NCBI RefSeq assembly: GCF_013432195.1
Contig: NZ_JACCDB010000014.1
Span: 1 to 35,612, forward strand
Origin: Tepidicella baoligensis
GTDB taxonomy: Bacteria > Pseudomonadota > Gammaproteobacteria > Burkholderiales > Burkholderiaceae_C
Direction: 5' to 3'
DNA: 35,612 bases
The translations under genes were made by a program, and so were the position numbers. Positions 23,633-31,786 of the stretch are shown here, piece after piece. The notes beneath the pieces are model-generated. The model made no database searches, was not told where the DNA came from, and saw nothing but the letters and a program-made list of their open reading frames with translations. Positions within the stretch are counted from its first letter, which is position 1; every line of letters begins with the position of its first letter.

Positions 23633-23869
23633 ATGACACCTCTCGAACACCCTACCAAATCCGCCCACCGCGATACCCGCGAGCTTGGGCGCTCGCCTTG
23701 CCAGGAAATCGCGCAACTGCTCGCTGCCGGCATCCTCCGGGCACACACAGTTCCCACCGTGGCAAGCCCATGTCAGCATGAAGCCACGGCTGGCGACATT
23801 CCGCTTGGCTTCACTAGCCACCAGCGCGTTCATACGAACCCGTCTCAACAAGAAGGAGTTTCCGTATGA
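23633..23869 (+). CDS. Small unrecognised protein coupled to DUF2924
   Basis: This 78-residue ORF has no recognised family. Its first half (MTPLEHPTKSAHRDTRELGRSPCQEIAQLLAAGILRA) reads as a normal hydrophilic helix-rich protein. Its TGA overlaps the ATG of the DUF2924 gene as ATGA, the same arrangement as the following gene junctions, which supports it being translated. The ribosome site is weak (GAAAG). The preceding 161 bases (23472-23632) show no gene or clear signal. Confidence 0.55.
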   Translation: MTPLEHPTKSAHRDTRELGRSPCQEIAQLLAAGILRAHTVPTVASPCQHEATAGDIPLGFTSHQRVHTNPSQQEGVSV

Positions 23870-24330
23870 CGACACACGCAAGCCAAGAAACCGTGGCTGC
23901 ACGGCTGGCGCAACTGCCCTACCTGCCGATGGAAAACCTCTGGGCGCTCTGGGATCAGTATTTTGATCGTCGCCCTGGCCACCATCACCGCACCTGGCTT
24001 GAAAGTCGGCTGGCTTACAAGATTCAGGAAGAGGCGTTTGGTGCCATGTCCTCATCGCTCAAGCGCCGCCTGGAAAAAATCGGTGAGACCGGCGAGGTGC
24101 CCAACCAGAAGCGCAGAGCAGAAAACCAGTTGGCGCCGGGTGCCACCCTGATCCGCGAATACAACGGCATTGCCCATCAGGTCAAAGTCCTGGACGATGG
24201 GCGTTTCGAATACCAGGCCCGTGCCTACAAAAGCTTGTCTGGGGTGGCCAAGGCCATTACCGGCACCGCGTGGTCTGGGCCGGCATTCTTCGGACTGCGC
24301 CAGCCGTCCAAGCGGGGGGCGTCCGTATGA
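23866..24330 (+). CDS. DUF2924 domain protein
   Basis: This 154-residue protein belongs to the DUF2924 family: LPMENLWALWDQYFDRRPGHHHRTWLESRLAYKIQEEAFG, then PGATLIREYNGIAHQVKVLDDGRFEYQARAYKSLSGVAKAITGTAWSGPAFFGL. DUF2924 genes are regularly found just upstream of large serine recombinases in mobile elements and may assist them, although no activity is established. The gene overlaps both neighbours by ATGA junctions. The repeated linkage suggests a functional accessory of the recombinase. Confidence 0.9.
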   Translation: MTTHASQETVAARLAQLPYLPMENLWALWDQYFDRRPGHHHRTWLESRLAYKIQEEAFGAMSSSLKRRLEKIGETGEVPNQKRRAENQLAPGATLIREYNGIAHQVKVLDDGRFEYQARAYKSLSGVAKAITGTAWSGPAFFGLRQPSKRGASV

Positions 24331-25775
24331 GAAAACCCGCCCTTTATCCCAATACGCAAGCGCCAGCGATCACGCCCAAGCGGCGCTGTGCGGTCTACAC
24401 CCGAAAGTCCACCGATGAAGGCTTGGACATGGAATACAACAGCCTGGAGGCGCAGCGTGATGCGGGGCTTGCCTACATTGCCAGCCAGCGCCATGAAGGC
24501 TGGATCGCTGTGGCCGATGGTTATGACGATGGCGGCTTCTCGGGTGGCAATATGGAGCGGCCCGCGCTGCGCCGATTGATGGACGATATCGAGGACGGAA
24601 AGATCGACATCGTCGTGGTCTACAAAATCGACCGCCTCACGCGCAGCCTGCCAGACTTCGCGCGACTGGTGGAAGTCTTTGATCGGCACGGAGTCTCGTT
24701 CGTGTCTGTGACCCAGCAGTTCAACACCACGACGTCGATGGGACGCCTGACGCTCAACATCCTGCTGTCTTTTGCCCAGTTTGAGCGCGAGGTCACCGGC
24801 GAGCGCATCCGCGACAAGATTGCCGCCAGCAAGGCCAAGGGGATGTGGATGGGCGGCGTGCCGCCTTTGGGCTACGACGTCAAGGATCGCAAACTCGTCG
24901 TCAATGACAAAGAGGCAGCGCTGGTGCGCGATATCTTCATGCGCTACGCCGAGCATGGATCGGCCGCACGTCTGGTGCGCGAGTTGCAGGTCGAAGGCCA
25001 CACCACCAAGTCCTGGGAAACCCAGACCGGGAAGTTCCACCACGGTCGGATCATTGATCAGCAGTACCTGTTCAAGCTGCTGCGCAATCGCCTGTACCTG
25101 GGTGAGATCACGCACAAGGGCGAGGTTTTCAAAGGCCAACACCAGCCCATCATCTCGACGGCGCAATGGGAGGCGGTCGACGCCATCATTGCGCAACGCA
25201 AGCGCAGCACGACCCGTGACCGGTACAACGAGACGCCGGCGCTGCTGGCGGGATTCCTCTATGCCCCCGACGGCCAGCGCATGCTACCTACCTACACGCA
25301 GAAGAAAAACGGCAAGCGGTACCACTACTACGTTCCCTACCTGGAAAAGCGCCAGACCGCTGGTGCATCACGCATCCCTGGCCAGCGCAGCATGGGGCCC
25401 ATGCCGGCCGCTGAAATCGAATCAGCTGTGCTGATGCAGGTTCTGCGCGTGTTGCAGGAGCCCGAGATGATCATCGGCGTGTGGCGCGAAGTGCTGGCAA
25501 TGCAGGATCAACCCGGACTCGATGAAGCCATGATCGTGGTGGCCATGCGCCGTATCGGTGACATCTGGGCGCAGATGTTCCCGGTGGAGCAGCACCGCAT
25601 CATGCGGCTGCTGATCGAGCGTGTGCAACTGCACCCGAATGGCCTCGACATTGTCTGGCGTGAAGACGGATGGCACCGATTCCGGCGTGAACTGGCCCAG
25701 CACCCCTTTGTGGTGGAGCAGAAAGATGCGCCCGCCATGGGGCGCCTCGGCCATGATGAAGAGGTGATGGCATGA
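24327..25775 (+). CDS. Large serine recombinase
   Basis: This is a site-specific DNA recombinase of the resolvase/invertase superfamily. The 482-residue product has an N-terminal catalytic domain with nucleophile S28 in YTRKSTDEG, plus YKIDRLTRS and QFNTTTSMGRLTLNILLSFAQFERE. A Recombinase domain (about 170-290, GGVPPLGYD...) and a C-terminal coiled region follow. The usual zinc-ribbon cysteines are absent: the segment AGFLYAPDGQRMLPTYTQKKNGKRYHYYVPY keeps the ribbon fold pattern without CxxC. I chose ATG 24327, overlapping the DUF2924 stop. It is a candidate integrase/excisionase of the element, but its target site is not identified. Confidence 0.93.
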   Translation: MRKPALYPNTQAPAITPKRRCAVYTRKSTDEGLDMEYNSLEAQRDAGLAYIASQRHEGWIAVADGYDDGGFSGGNMERPALRRLMDDIEDGKIDIVVVYKIDRLTRSLPDFARLVEVFDRHGVSFVSVTQQFNTTTSMGRLTLNILLSFAQFEREVTGERIRDKIAASKAKGMWMGGVPPLGYDVKDRKLVVNDKEAALVRDIFMRYAEHGSAARLVRELQVEGHTTKSWETQTGKFHHGRIIDQQYLFKLLRNRLYLGEITHKGEVFKGQHQPIISTAQWEAVDAIIAQRKRSTTRDRYNETPALLAGFLYAPDGQRMLPTYTQKKNGKRYHYYVPYLEKRQTAGASRIPGQRSMGPMPAAEIESAVLMQVLRVLQEPEMIIGVWREVLAMQDQPGLDEAMIVVAMRRIGDIWAQMFPVEQHRIMRLLIERVQLHPNGLDIVWREDGWHRFRRELAQHPFVVEQKDAPAMGRLGHDEEVMA

Positions 25776-26239
25776 GCCAATCCACCCCGCAACGTTGCAA
25801 GATTGAGATATCCGTATCGGGTCCGTCGCGTGAATACCAGAGCCAGGGCTCAGCGGTCACCTTCGTCCCCCTGACCATCAAGCGTCGTCACACCCGCAAA
25901 CTGCTGATTGCGCCGCCTGGCCAGGAAGATGCCAAGGTCCGCTCATCATTTGACCTGCCCATGATCCGAACGATCGGCAAGGCTTTCTACTGGCAAAAGC
26001 TGCTCGACAGCGGTGAGGTCGCCAATGCCACCGATCTGGCGCGGCAATTGAAGCTAGAGCCAGGCTGGGTCGCCGAGGTGCTGCGGCTCACGCGCCTCGC
26101 CCCCGACATCGTGCAGGCCATTCTGGATGGGCGGCAGCCGCGCCACCTCAATCTTCACGCGATCCGGGGCCGGCAGGCGGACGTGCCTGTGGACTGGGAT
26201 GAGCAGCGACAGTTGCTGGGGTTTCGGCCGATGGCCTGA
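25772..26239 (+). CDS. ParB/KorB-like HTH protein linked to the serine recombinase
   Basis: This 155-residue protein has a basic N-terminal half and a ParB/KorB-type helix-turn-helix at about 70-135: TIGKAFYWQKLLDSGEVANATDLARQLKLEPGWVAEVLRLTRLAPDIVQAILDG. It starts at ATG 25772, overlapping the recombinase stop. The trio DUF2924–serine recombinase–HTH protein recurs in proteobacterial elements. Here it could be a recombination directionality factor or a regulator of the module, which is inference. Confidence 0.75.
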   Translation: MSQSTPQRCKIEISVSGPSREYQSQGSAVTFVPLTIKRRHTRKLLIAPPGQEDAKVRSSFDLPMIRTIGKAFYWQKLLDSGEVANATDLARQLKLEPGWVAEVLRLTRLAPDIVQAILDGRQPRHLNLHAIRGRQADVPVDWDEQRQLLGFRPMA

Positions 26240-26284
26240 TCACGGCAGAAACAGGTTCTCTTCACCTTCGGCTCCTCATCTGTC

Positions 26285-26312
26285 CGCCTGCGCCCACTGC
26301 AGGCGTTTTTTT
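26285..26312 (+). terminator. Intrinsic terminator after the recombinase module
   Basis: CGCCTGC (26285-26291) pairs with GCAGGCG (26299-26305) around a 7-base loop, followed by seven Ts (26306-26312). It separates the recombinase module from the early operon beginning at 26445. The rest of 26240-26444 has no gene. Confidence 0.85.
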
Positions 26313-26444
26313 CATCTGGATGCTGGCACGGGCAGCAATTGCCCGATCTGCCCACCCTTTGCGTCCACCTTGCCCACCGGTTTGCCCACCCCCTGAATCC
26401 CAAACTGCACTCACGTTTTCGCAATCACCTGAAAGGAGAAGAAC

Positions 26445-26657
26445 GTGAGTGTCAAACACCTGAATCAGCGCCAGCTGGCTGAGCGCTGGAATGTCGCGGA
26501 GGCCACGCTCGAGCGCTGGCGATCCGCCGGTATCGGGCCTGTGTACCTGAAATTGCAGGGCCGCGTCCTCTACCGCGTCGAGGACATCGAAGAGTACGAG
26601 GCGAGGAGTCTGCACAGCAGCACGTCGTCGCGCGTGATGGCCGGAGGTGTTGCATGA
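26445..26657 (+). CDS. AlpA/MerR-like HTH protein (excisionase-like)
   Basis: This 70-residue protein is a single winged-helix DNA-binding domain of the excisionase/AlpA type: HLNQRQLAERWNVAEATLERWRSAGIGPVYLKLQGRVLYRVEDIEEYEARSL. It starts at GTG 26445 after AAGGAGA. As the first gene of the early operon it could act as a transcription regulator or excisionase. Its stop overlaps the next ATG. Confidence 0.85.
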   Translation: MSVKHLNQRQLAERWNVAEATLERWRSAGIGPVYLKLQGRVLYRVEDIEEYEARSLHSSTSSRVMAGGVA

Positions 26658-27136
26658 GCCAACGCCATCTACCCCCTCCACACGAGGATTTGCTGTCCAT
26701 CCCGGCGACCGAATTGGCCGCATTCGATGCCCGCAGCCTTTTCCAGCTGAAGACGCTGGCCGCCGACCGTCTGGCCACTGCCAAGGCTGAAGTCGATCAC
26801 ATCGAACACGCCCTGAACTTGAAGTATGCCGAGCGCGCCAAGCACCTGCGCCAGGTCGCCGGCAAAGACAGCGGTGTCGTCCATTTCGATGACGGCGAGG
26901 TGCGCATCACGGCCGACCTGCCCAAGAAAGTCGAATGGGATCAGGCGCTGCTGGCCAACCTGGATGCGCGCATTGCCGCCAACGGCGACAACCCCCGCGA
27001 ATTTATCGACGTCAGTTATCGCGTCTCAGAGACCAAGTTCTCCGCCTGGGCCAGTGCCCTGCGCGAGCAATTCATCCCCGCGCGAACCGTGAAGGTGGGC
27101 AAGCCCAGCTTCCGTCTCGCCCTGCTTTCGGAGTAA
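26654..27136 (+). CDS. Unrecognised phage-type protein
   Basis: This 160-residue soluble protein has a central helical region (FQLKTLAADRLATAKAEVDHIEHALNLKYAERAKHL) that may form a coiled coil. A strand-rich segment VVHFDDGEVRITADLPKKVEW follows. No catalytic motif is seen. It sits between an HTH protein and recombination genes in a phage-style early operon, coupled by ATGA to the upstream gene. A role in DNA metabolism is suggested only by position. Confidence 0.7.
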   Translation: MSQRHLPPPHEDLLSIPATELAAFDARSLFQLKTLAADRLATAKAEVDHIEHALNLKYAERAKHLRQVAGKDSGVVHFDDGEVRITADLPKKVEWDQALLANLDARIAANGDNPREFIDVSYRVSETKFSAWASALREQFIPARTVKVGKPSFRLALLSE

Positions 27137-27141
27137 TCACC

Positions 27142-27426
27142 ATGTTCAAAAACCTCATCGAATCCCTGCGCAAAAAAACCTTGTCCCTGTCGGACCTGCC
27201 GGAAACCATCCGCGTCCCGGGTCACGCCGGGCAGACCGACATTGACCGCCTTCCCCTCGATCAGGCATCCGTCGATGACCTGGCCTTCGCTATCCAGGGC
27301 CTGGAAGCCCGCTCGTCTGAGATCTCCTGCCAGTTGCATTCCTTGCGCCGCCTGCACGATCTGGCCCGCGCCCGGGGCGCGCTAGGCACGGATAAGGTCA
27401 CAGAGATCTTTGGTGGGGAGGTCTGA
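27142..27426 (+). CDS. Small unrecognised protein
   Basis: This 94-residue protein (MFKNLIESLRKKTLSLSDLP ... EIFGGEV) is mostly helical, with a leucine-rich end (AIQGLEARSSEISCQLHSLRRLHDLARARGALGTDKV). No family is recognised. I chose ATG 27142, just after the upstream stop, because the longer open frame overlaps the 160-residue gene. The next gene begins one base after its stop. Confidence 0.65.
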   Translation: MFKNLIESLRKKTLSLSDLPETIRVPGHAGQTDIDRLPLDQASVDDLAFAIQGLEARSSEISCQLHSLRRLHDLARARGALGTDKVTEIFGGEV

Positions 27427-27427
27427 T

Positions 27428-28231
27428 ATGAGCTTTCCCTTCATCACCGCCGAGCAGCGCCTCGCAGAAAAGCGCGGCTCCAAGGGCGTCATTCTTGGGC
27501 CATCAGGTGTGGGCAAAACCACGCTGCTCAAAACCGCCGATGCGACCCGCACCCTGTTCATTGACCTGGAGGCTGGCGATCTGGCCGTGCTGGATTGGCC
27601 TGGCGACAGCGTGCGGCCACGCACCTGGCAGGAATGCCGCGATCTGGCCTGCTACATCGGTGGCCCAAACCCCGCGCTGCGTGACGACCAGTCCTACAGC
27701 CAGGCGCATTACGACCAAGTGTGTGCCTTGTATGGCGATCCCGCCATGCTGGCCAAGTACTCGCTGATCTTTGTGGACTCGATCACGGTTGCGGGGCGCC
27801 TGTGTCTGCAGTGGGCCAAGGGGCAGCCGCAGGCCTTCTCCGAAAAAACCGGCAAGCCCGACACGCGTGGTGCTTATGGCCTGCATGCCAGCGAACTGGT
27901 CGGGTGGCTCACCCAGTTGCAGCATGTCCGTGACAAGGACATCTGGCTGGTCGGGATCCTCGACGAAAAGCTCGATGACTTCAACCGCAAGGTGTTCAGC
28001 CCTCAGATCGAAGGCTCCAAAGCCGCGCTGGAACTGCCCGGCATTGTCGATCAGGTCATCTCGATGGTGGTGCTCAAGTCGGATGACGGCACCCCTTATC
28101 GCGCCTTCGTCTGCCAGCACATCAACCCCTGGGGCTACCCCGCCAAAGACCGTTCCGGACGACTGGAAGTCGTCGAGGAGCCGCATCTGGGCCGCCTCAT
28201 TTCCAAGATCACTGCGCCGCGCGCGCAATAA
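27428..28231 (+). CDS. RecA-like phage NTPase (Sak4-like candidate)
   Basis: This 267-residue ATP-binding protein has Walker A GPSGVGKTT (K30 is the phosphate-binding lysine) and a Walker B-like YSLIFVDSIT. The start is ATG 27428 after GGGGAGG; an in-frame ATG at 27410 overlaps the previous gene. Phage proteins of this size with a RecA-type core include Sak4-like annealing proteins, which work with an SSB. The next gene encodes an SSB-like candidate, which favours that reading. It probably functions in recombination or DNA repair of the element. Confidence 0.8.
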   Translation: MSFPFITAEQRLAEKRGSKGVILGPSGVGKTTLLKTADATRTLFIDLEAGDLAVLDWPGDSVRPRTWQECRDLACYIGGPNPALRDDQSYSQAHYDQVCALYGDPAMLAKYSLIFVDSITVAGRLCLQWAKGQPQAFSEKTGKPDTRGAYGLHASELVGWLTQLQHVRDKDIWLVGILDEKLDDFNRKVFSPQIEGSKAALELPGIVDQVISMVVLKSDDGTPYRAFVCQHINPWGYPAKDRSGRLEVVEEPHLGRLISKITAPRAQ

Positions 28232-28245
28232 GCAGGAGAGTATTC

Positions 28246-28866
28246 ATGAACAGCTACAGCAACAACGCCGCCTGGAATGACTTCAACGATGCCGAAGACC
28301 AGCGCGAGTACGCCCTGATCCCACCCAAAACCCTGGCCAAGGTCATCATGGCCATTCGCCCGGGTGGGTATGACGATCCAAGCCAAGGCTGGACTGGCGG
28401 TTACGCGACCCGTTCCGACAAGACCGGTGCGATCTATCTCAACGCCAAGTTCACCATTCTGGAGGGACCGTTTGCCAAACGCGTGGTGTTCGGGCTGATT
28501 GGCCTGTCCAGTCCCAAGGGCCCGGAGTGGACCCATATCGGGCGTAGCTTCCTGCGCGCCATCCTGAACTCGGCACGAGGCATACATCCGGCAGACAACT
28601 CGCCACAGGCGCAGAGTGCGCGCCGCATCAAGGGCTTTGCCGATCTGGATGGTGTGGAGTTTGTCGCCCGCATTGATGTCGAGAAGGATCAGAACGGCGA
28701 CGACAAGAACGTGATCAAGGCCGCCATTCAGCCGGATCACAAAGAGTATGCCGTTCTGATGGGGCAGCCGATGCGCACCCCAAGCCAAGCGCCCTCGGCT
28801 CCCACCGGTACGCCCCCTATGACATCGGCGCCAGCCGTTCCCACTCGTCCTGCCTGGGCGCAATAA
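28246..28866 (+). CDS. Putative phage ssDNA-binding protein
   Basis: This 206-residue protein has a beta-rich core (IYLNAKFTILEGPFAKRVVFGLIGLSSPKGPEWTHIGRSFLRAILNSARG, then GVEFVARIDVEKDQNGDDKNVIKAAIQPDH). A flexible Pro/Ala/Thr tail ends PTRPAWAQ. A compact beta domain with a disordered tail, next to a RecA-like NTPase, resembles the phage SSB-like proteins sometimes annotated DUF669. It has a clear AGGAG ribosome site. Function is inferred from architecture and neighbours. Confidence 0.6.
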   Translation: MNSYSNNAAWNDFNDAEDQREYALIPPKTLAKVIMAIRPGGYDDPSQGWTGGYATRSDKTGAIYLNAKFTILEGPFAKRVVFGLIGLSSPKGPEWTHIGRSFLRAILNSARGIHPADNSPQAQSARRIKGFADLDGVEFVARIDVEKDQNGDDKNVIKAAIQPDHKEYAVLMGQPMRTPSQAPSAPTGTPPMTSAPAVPTRPAWAQ

Positions 28867-28878
28867 GGAGGACTACCC

Positions 28879-30561
28879 ATGATGCTGCGTCCTCGGCAGC
28901 GGGAGTTCGTCACCCGCTGCGTCACGGCTCTCAAGGCCCATGGCAACACCCTCGGTGTGGCGCCGACTGGGGCTGGCAAGACGATCTGCCTGTCCGGCAC
29001 CGCCGGGGAGTTTCTTCAACATCCGGACGCCAAGGCCTGCATCTTGGCGCACCGCGACGAATTGACCGCGCAAAACCTGGCCAAGTTTGGCCGCGTCAAT
29101 CCGCACGTCAGCACCTCGGTCTTCGATGCCCACCAGAAATTGTGGTCGGGTCAGGCCACCTTTGCCATGGTGCAAACCTTGGCACGCAATCTGGAGCAGA
29201 TGCCCACGCTGGACATGCTGGTGATCGATGAGGCTCACCACTGCGCGGCGCCCACCTACCGACAGGTCATCGACTCGGTCCTGGCCAAGAACCCGCATGC
29301 GCTGATTTACGGCGTGACTGCTACGCCCAATCGCGGGGATGGCAAGGGCCTGCGTGAGGTGTTCTCCAATGTCGCAGACCAGATCAGGTTGGGCGAGCTG
29401 ATCCGCTCTGGGCATTTGGTCCCACCGCGCACCTTCGTGGTCGATGTCGGAACGCGTGACGCACTCGACGGCGTGCGAAAACTGACCGACGACTACGACA
29501 TGAACGCCGTGGCGTCGATCATGAACACCACGCCTGTCAATGCAGCGGTGGTCCAGCATTGGCAGGCGCATGCCGCCCGTCGCAAGACAATTGCATTCGC
29601 TGCCACCGTCGATCATGCCCATGCCGTCTGCCAGGCCTTCAACGCGGCGGGGGTTCGGGCCGCAGTGGTTCATGGCGAGATGACACCTGCCGAACGGCAG
29701 TTCACCCTGGCTTCGTATGAGACTGGCGATGTCATGGTGCTGGTGAACGTGGCCGTGCTCACGGAAGGGTATGACTACACCCCCACCTCCTGCATCGTGC
29801 TGTTGCGCCCCAGCTCCTACAAGTCCACGCTGATCCAGATGGTCGGACGTGGCCTGCGCGTGGTCGACCCTACCGAGCACCCTGGCGTCGTCAAGACCGA
29901 TTGCGTGGTCCTGGACTTCGGCACCGCCTCCCTGCGCCATGGCAGTCTGGAGCAGGAAGTCGATCTGGATGGTTTTGCCGGTGATGGCGTGGCGCCGACC
30001 AAGCACTGCCCGCAGTGCGATGCAGAAGTACCGATAGCCAGTCGCGAGTGCCCGCTCTGTGGCCACAGCTTTGCCAAGGCGATCGAGGAAGCACGTCACC
30101 AAATCAGCGATTTTGTGATGACCGAAATCGATCTGCTCAAGCGCTCCAACTTCGCCTGGTGCGACCTTTTCGGCGACGACTGCGCGCTGCTGGCCACCGG
30201 TTTCAAAGCCTGGGCGGGTGTCTTCTTCCTGGGTGGGCGTTGGTACGCGGTGGGTGGTGCCGAAAAACTGCCCGCCCGCTTGCTGGGTGCAGGGGAGCGC
30301 ACGGTGTGTTTGGCCCAGGCCAATGACTGGCTCAACGACCAGGAAGTTGACGATGCCGCTCACAAGACCCGTCGCTGGTTGCAGGAGTCGCCCACACCTG
30401 GGCAACTGCGTTACCTGCCTGCGCCGCTGCGCGCGGATTTCAGCCTGACCCGCTATCAGGTCTCAGCGCTGTTGACCTTCCAGTTCAACAAGGCGGCCAT
30501 TCAGCGCCTGGTTACCGCAGCCAACGATGCGGTGATGGCCGAGTTTCGGGAGGCTGCGTGA
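28879..30561 (+). CDS. SF2 DEAD/DEAH-box helicase with C-terminal zinc ribbon
   Basis: This 560-residue helicase has Walker A APTGAGKT (K34), a DEAH box at D117-H120 (VIDEAHHC), motif III TATP, and the second RecA domain with the MVGRGLR motif VI. After the helicase core a four-cysteine ribbon follows (C377, C380, C391, C394; CPQC and CPLC), then a C-terminal region with [37 protein letters not shown] precedes the ATG. It is probably a DNA helicase for replication or recombination of the element, as in many phage early operons. Confidence 0.92.
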   Translation: MMLRPRQREFVTRCVTALKAHGNTLGVAPTGAGKTICLSGTAGEFLQHPDAKACILAHRDELTAQNLAKFGRVNPHVSTSVFDAHQKLWSGQATFAMVQTLARNLEQMPTLDMLVIDEAHHCAAPTYRQVIDSVLAKNPHALIYGVTATPNRGDGKGLREVFSNVADQIRLGELIRSGHLVPPRTFVVDVGTRDALDGVRKLTDDYDMNAVASIMNTTPVNAAVVQHWQAHAARRKTIAFAATVDHAHAVCQAFNAAGVRAAVVHGEMTPAERQFTLASYETGDVMVLVNVAVLTEGYDYTPTSCIVLLRPSSYKSTLIQMVGRGLRVVDPTEHPGVVKTDCVVLDFGTASLRHGSLEQEVDLDGFAGDGVAPTKHCPQCDAEVPIASRECPLCGHSFAKAIEEARHQISDFVMTEIDLLKRSNFAWCDLFGDDCALLATGFKAWAGVFFLGGRWYAVGGAEKLPARLLGAGERTVCLAQANDWLNDQEVDDAAHKTRRWLQESPTPGQLRYLPAPLRADFSLTRYQVSALLTFQFNKAAIQRLVTAANDAVMAEFREAA

Positions 30562-31004
30562 GATGTGCTGTGTGCGCCCGTCAAGCCAAAGGCCTGGGGT
30601 ATTTCAACCCACGCTTACGGCGTTCCGACCCCCGCCGCTACAACGACCGGTGGGTGTTCTGCTCCATGCGGTGCCAGAACGTCTTCTCCCGACTGATGGA
30701 GCGCCTGACCCCGTTTCAGGAGGATGCCGTGATTGATCCCAGCGACATGGAGATCGCCGCCATGCAATCGGCACTGGCTCCCTTGGGTGAGTACGTCGCC
30801 TCCATCGGCATGGATCGCCCTTTAGCCGACTACGGCAAGGACGAAGTCCTGCGCCTGGTGGAGGTCGTGGTCGACGCCTATCAGGCCCACATGTTGGCTG
30901 AGCACGAACGCATGGTCGAGCGCGATCGCACTTTCTTTGAACAACTCGCCAGCCGCAAGGCCACTGCCAGCACGGGTGGCGATCACCACAGGATTCCATT
31001 TTGA
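30558..31004 (+). CDS. Small zinc-finger-like protein (possible DUF6511)
   Basis: This 148-residue protein begins (M)RCAVCARQAKGLGYF and then has WVFCSMRCQNVFSRL, two cysteine pairs (CxxC and CxxxC) that look like a zinc-binding knuckle. I think this is the DUF6511 type found in phage early regions, but I am not certain. It starts at GTG 30558, overlapping the helicase stop (GTGA), and its own stop overlaps the nuclease start (ATGA). The C-terminal half is an acidic, helical region. Confidence 0.7.
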   Translation: MRCAVCARQAKGLGYFNPRLRRSDPRRYNDRWVFCSMRCQNVFSRLMERLTPFQEDAVIDPSDMEIAAMQSALAPLGEYVASIGMDRPLADYGKDEVLRLVEVVVDAYQAHMLAEHERMVERDRTFFEQLASRKATASTGGDHHRIPF

Positions 31005-31786
31005 TGATCGACCTGAACCATCAACCCAAATTTCACGAGCAGGTGTCAATGCTGCTGGATGCAGCCTTGCAAGCCGAGCGCAGCCAGCAGGCCCGCCGGC
31101 GCTATCTGGGCGCCTCACGCCTCGGTGTGCCCTGCGAGCGCGCCCTGCAATACGAGTACGTCGACGCGCCGGTGGACGACGGTGCCGAGCTGCCGGGTCG
31201 CACGCTGCGGATCTTTGAAGTCGGCCATGTCATGGAGGACCTGGCCATTCGCTGGCTGCGCCTGGCTGGCTTCGACCTCTACACCCGCAAGCAGGATGGC
31301 GAGCAATTTGGCTTCTCCGTCGCGGGTGGTCGCATCCAGGGGCATGTCGACGGCGTGATCGCCGGCGCCCCTCCCAACCTGGGTTTGTCGTTTCCCATGC
31401 TCTGGGAGTGCAAGACCATGAACGACAGGAGCTGGCGCGACACCGCCAAAAAGGGCGTGGCCGTGACCAAGCCAGTCTACGCCGCGCAAATGGTGATCTA
31501 CCAAGCCTACATGGAGCCGAGCATTCCTGGCATCGCATCTCATCCTGCGTTGTTCACCGCCATCAACAAGGACACCCAGGAGCTTTGGTTGGAGCTGGTG
31601 CCGTTTGATGCAGCGCTTGCGCAGCGCATGTCTGATCGCGCTGTCAAAGTCATCCAGGCGACCGAGGCTGGTGAATTGCTGCCGCGCGTGGCGTCTGAGC
31701 CGAGTTTCTACGAGTGCAAGTACTGCGCCTGGGCGCGTCGGTGTTGGCGCGAGCAGGGTGTGAGCGCATCGGGGGTGCAGTCATGA
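31001..31786 (+). CDS. Cas4/AddB-like PD-(D/E)XK nuclease with Fe-S cysteines
   Basis: This 261-residue predicted exonuclease has the PD-(D/E)XK residues D117 (GHVDGVI) and E136-C137-K138 (LWECKTMN), and a following QMVIYQAYM segment. Four cysteines match the Cas4/AddB iron-sulphur arrangement: C45 (VPCERA) near the N-terminus and C239-x2-C242-x5-C248 at the C-terminus (CKYCAWARRCW). Phage members process DNA ends for recombination or replication. There is no CRISPR array or other cas gene in the window, so a spacer-acquisition role is not suggested. An in-frame ATG at 31004 is an alternative start. Confidence 0.88.
   Translation: MMIDLNHQPKFHEQVSMLLDAALQAERSQQARRRYLGASRLGVPCERALQYEYVDAPVDDGAELPGRTLRIFEVGHVMEDLAIRWLRLAGFDLYTRKQDGEQFGFSVAGGRIQGHVDGVIAGAPPNLGLSFPMLWECKTMNDRSWRDTAKKGVAVTKPVYAAQMVIYQAYMEPSIPGIASHPALFTAINKDTQELWLELVPFDAALAQRMSDRAVKVIQATEAGELLPRVASEPSFYECKYCAWARRCWREQGVSASGVQS

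Noticed and set aside
23539-26429. 12-bp sequence TTCGCAATCACC shared before two operons (23539-23550 and 26418-26429)
   Set aside because: Several 12-bp matches are expected by chance within a region of this size, and the two copies lie at different distances from the starts.
31001-31786. CRISPR-associated Cas4
   Set aside because: The protein is Cas4-like, but there is no CRISPR repeat array or other cas gene in the window; a phage nuclease fits the operon better.
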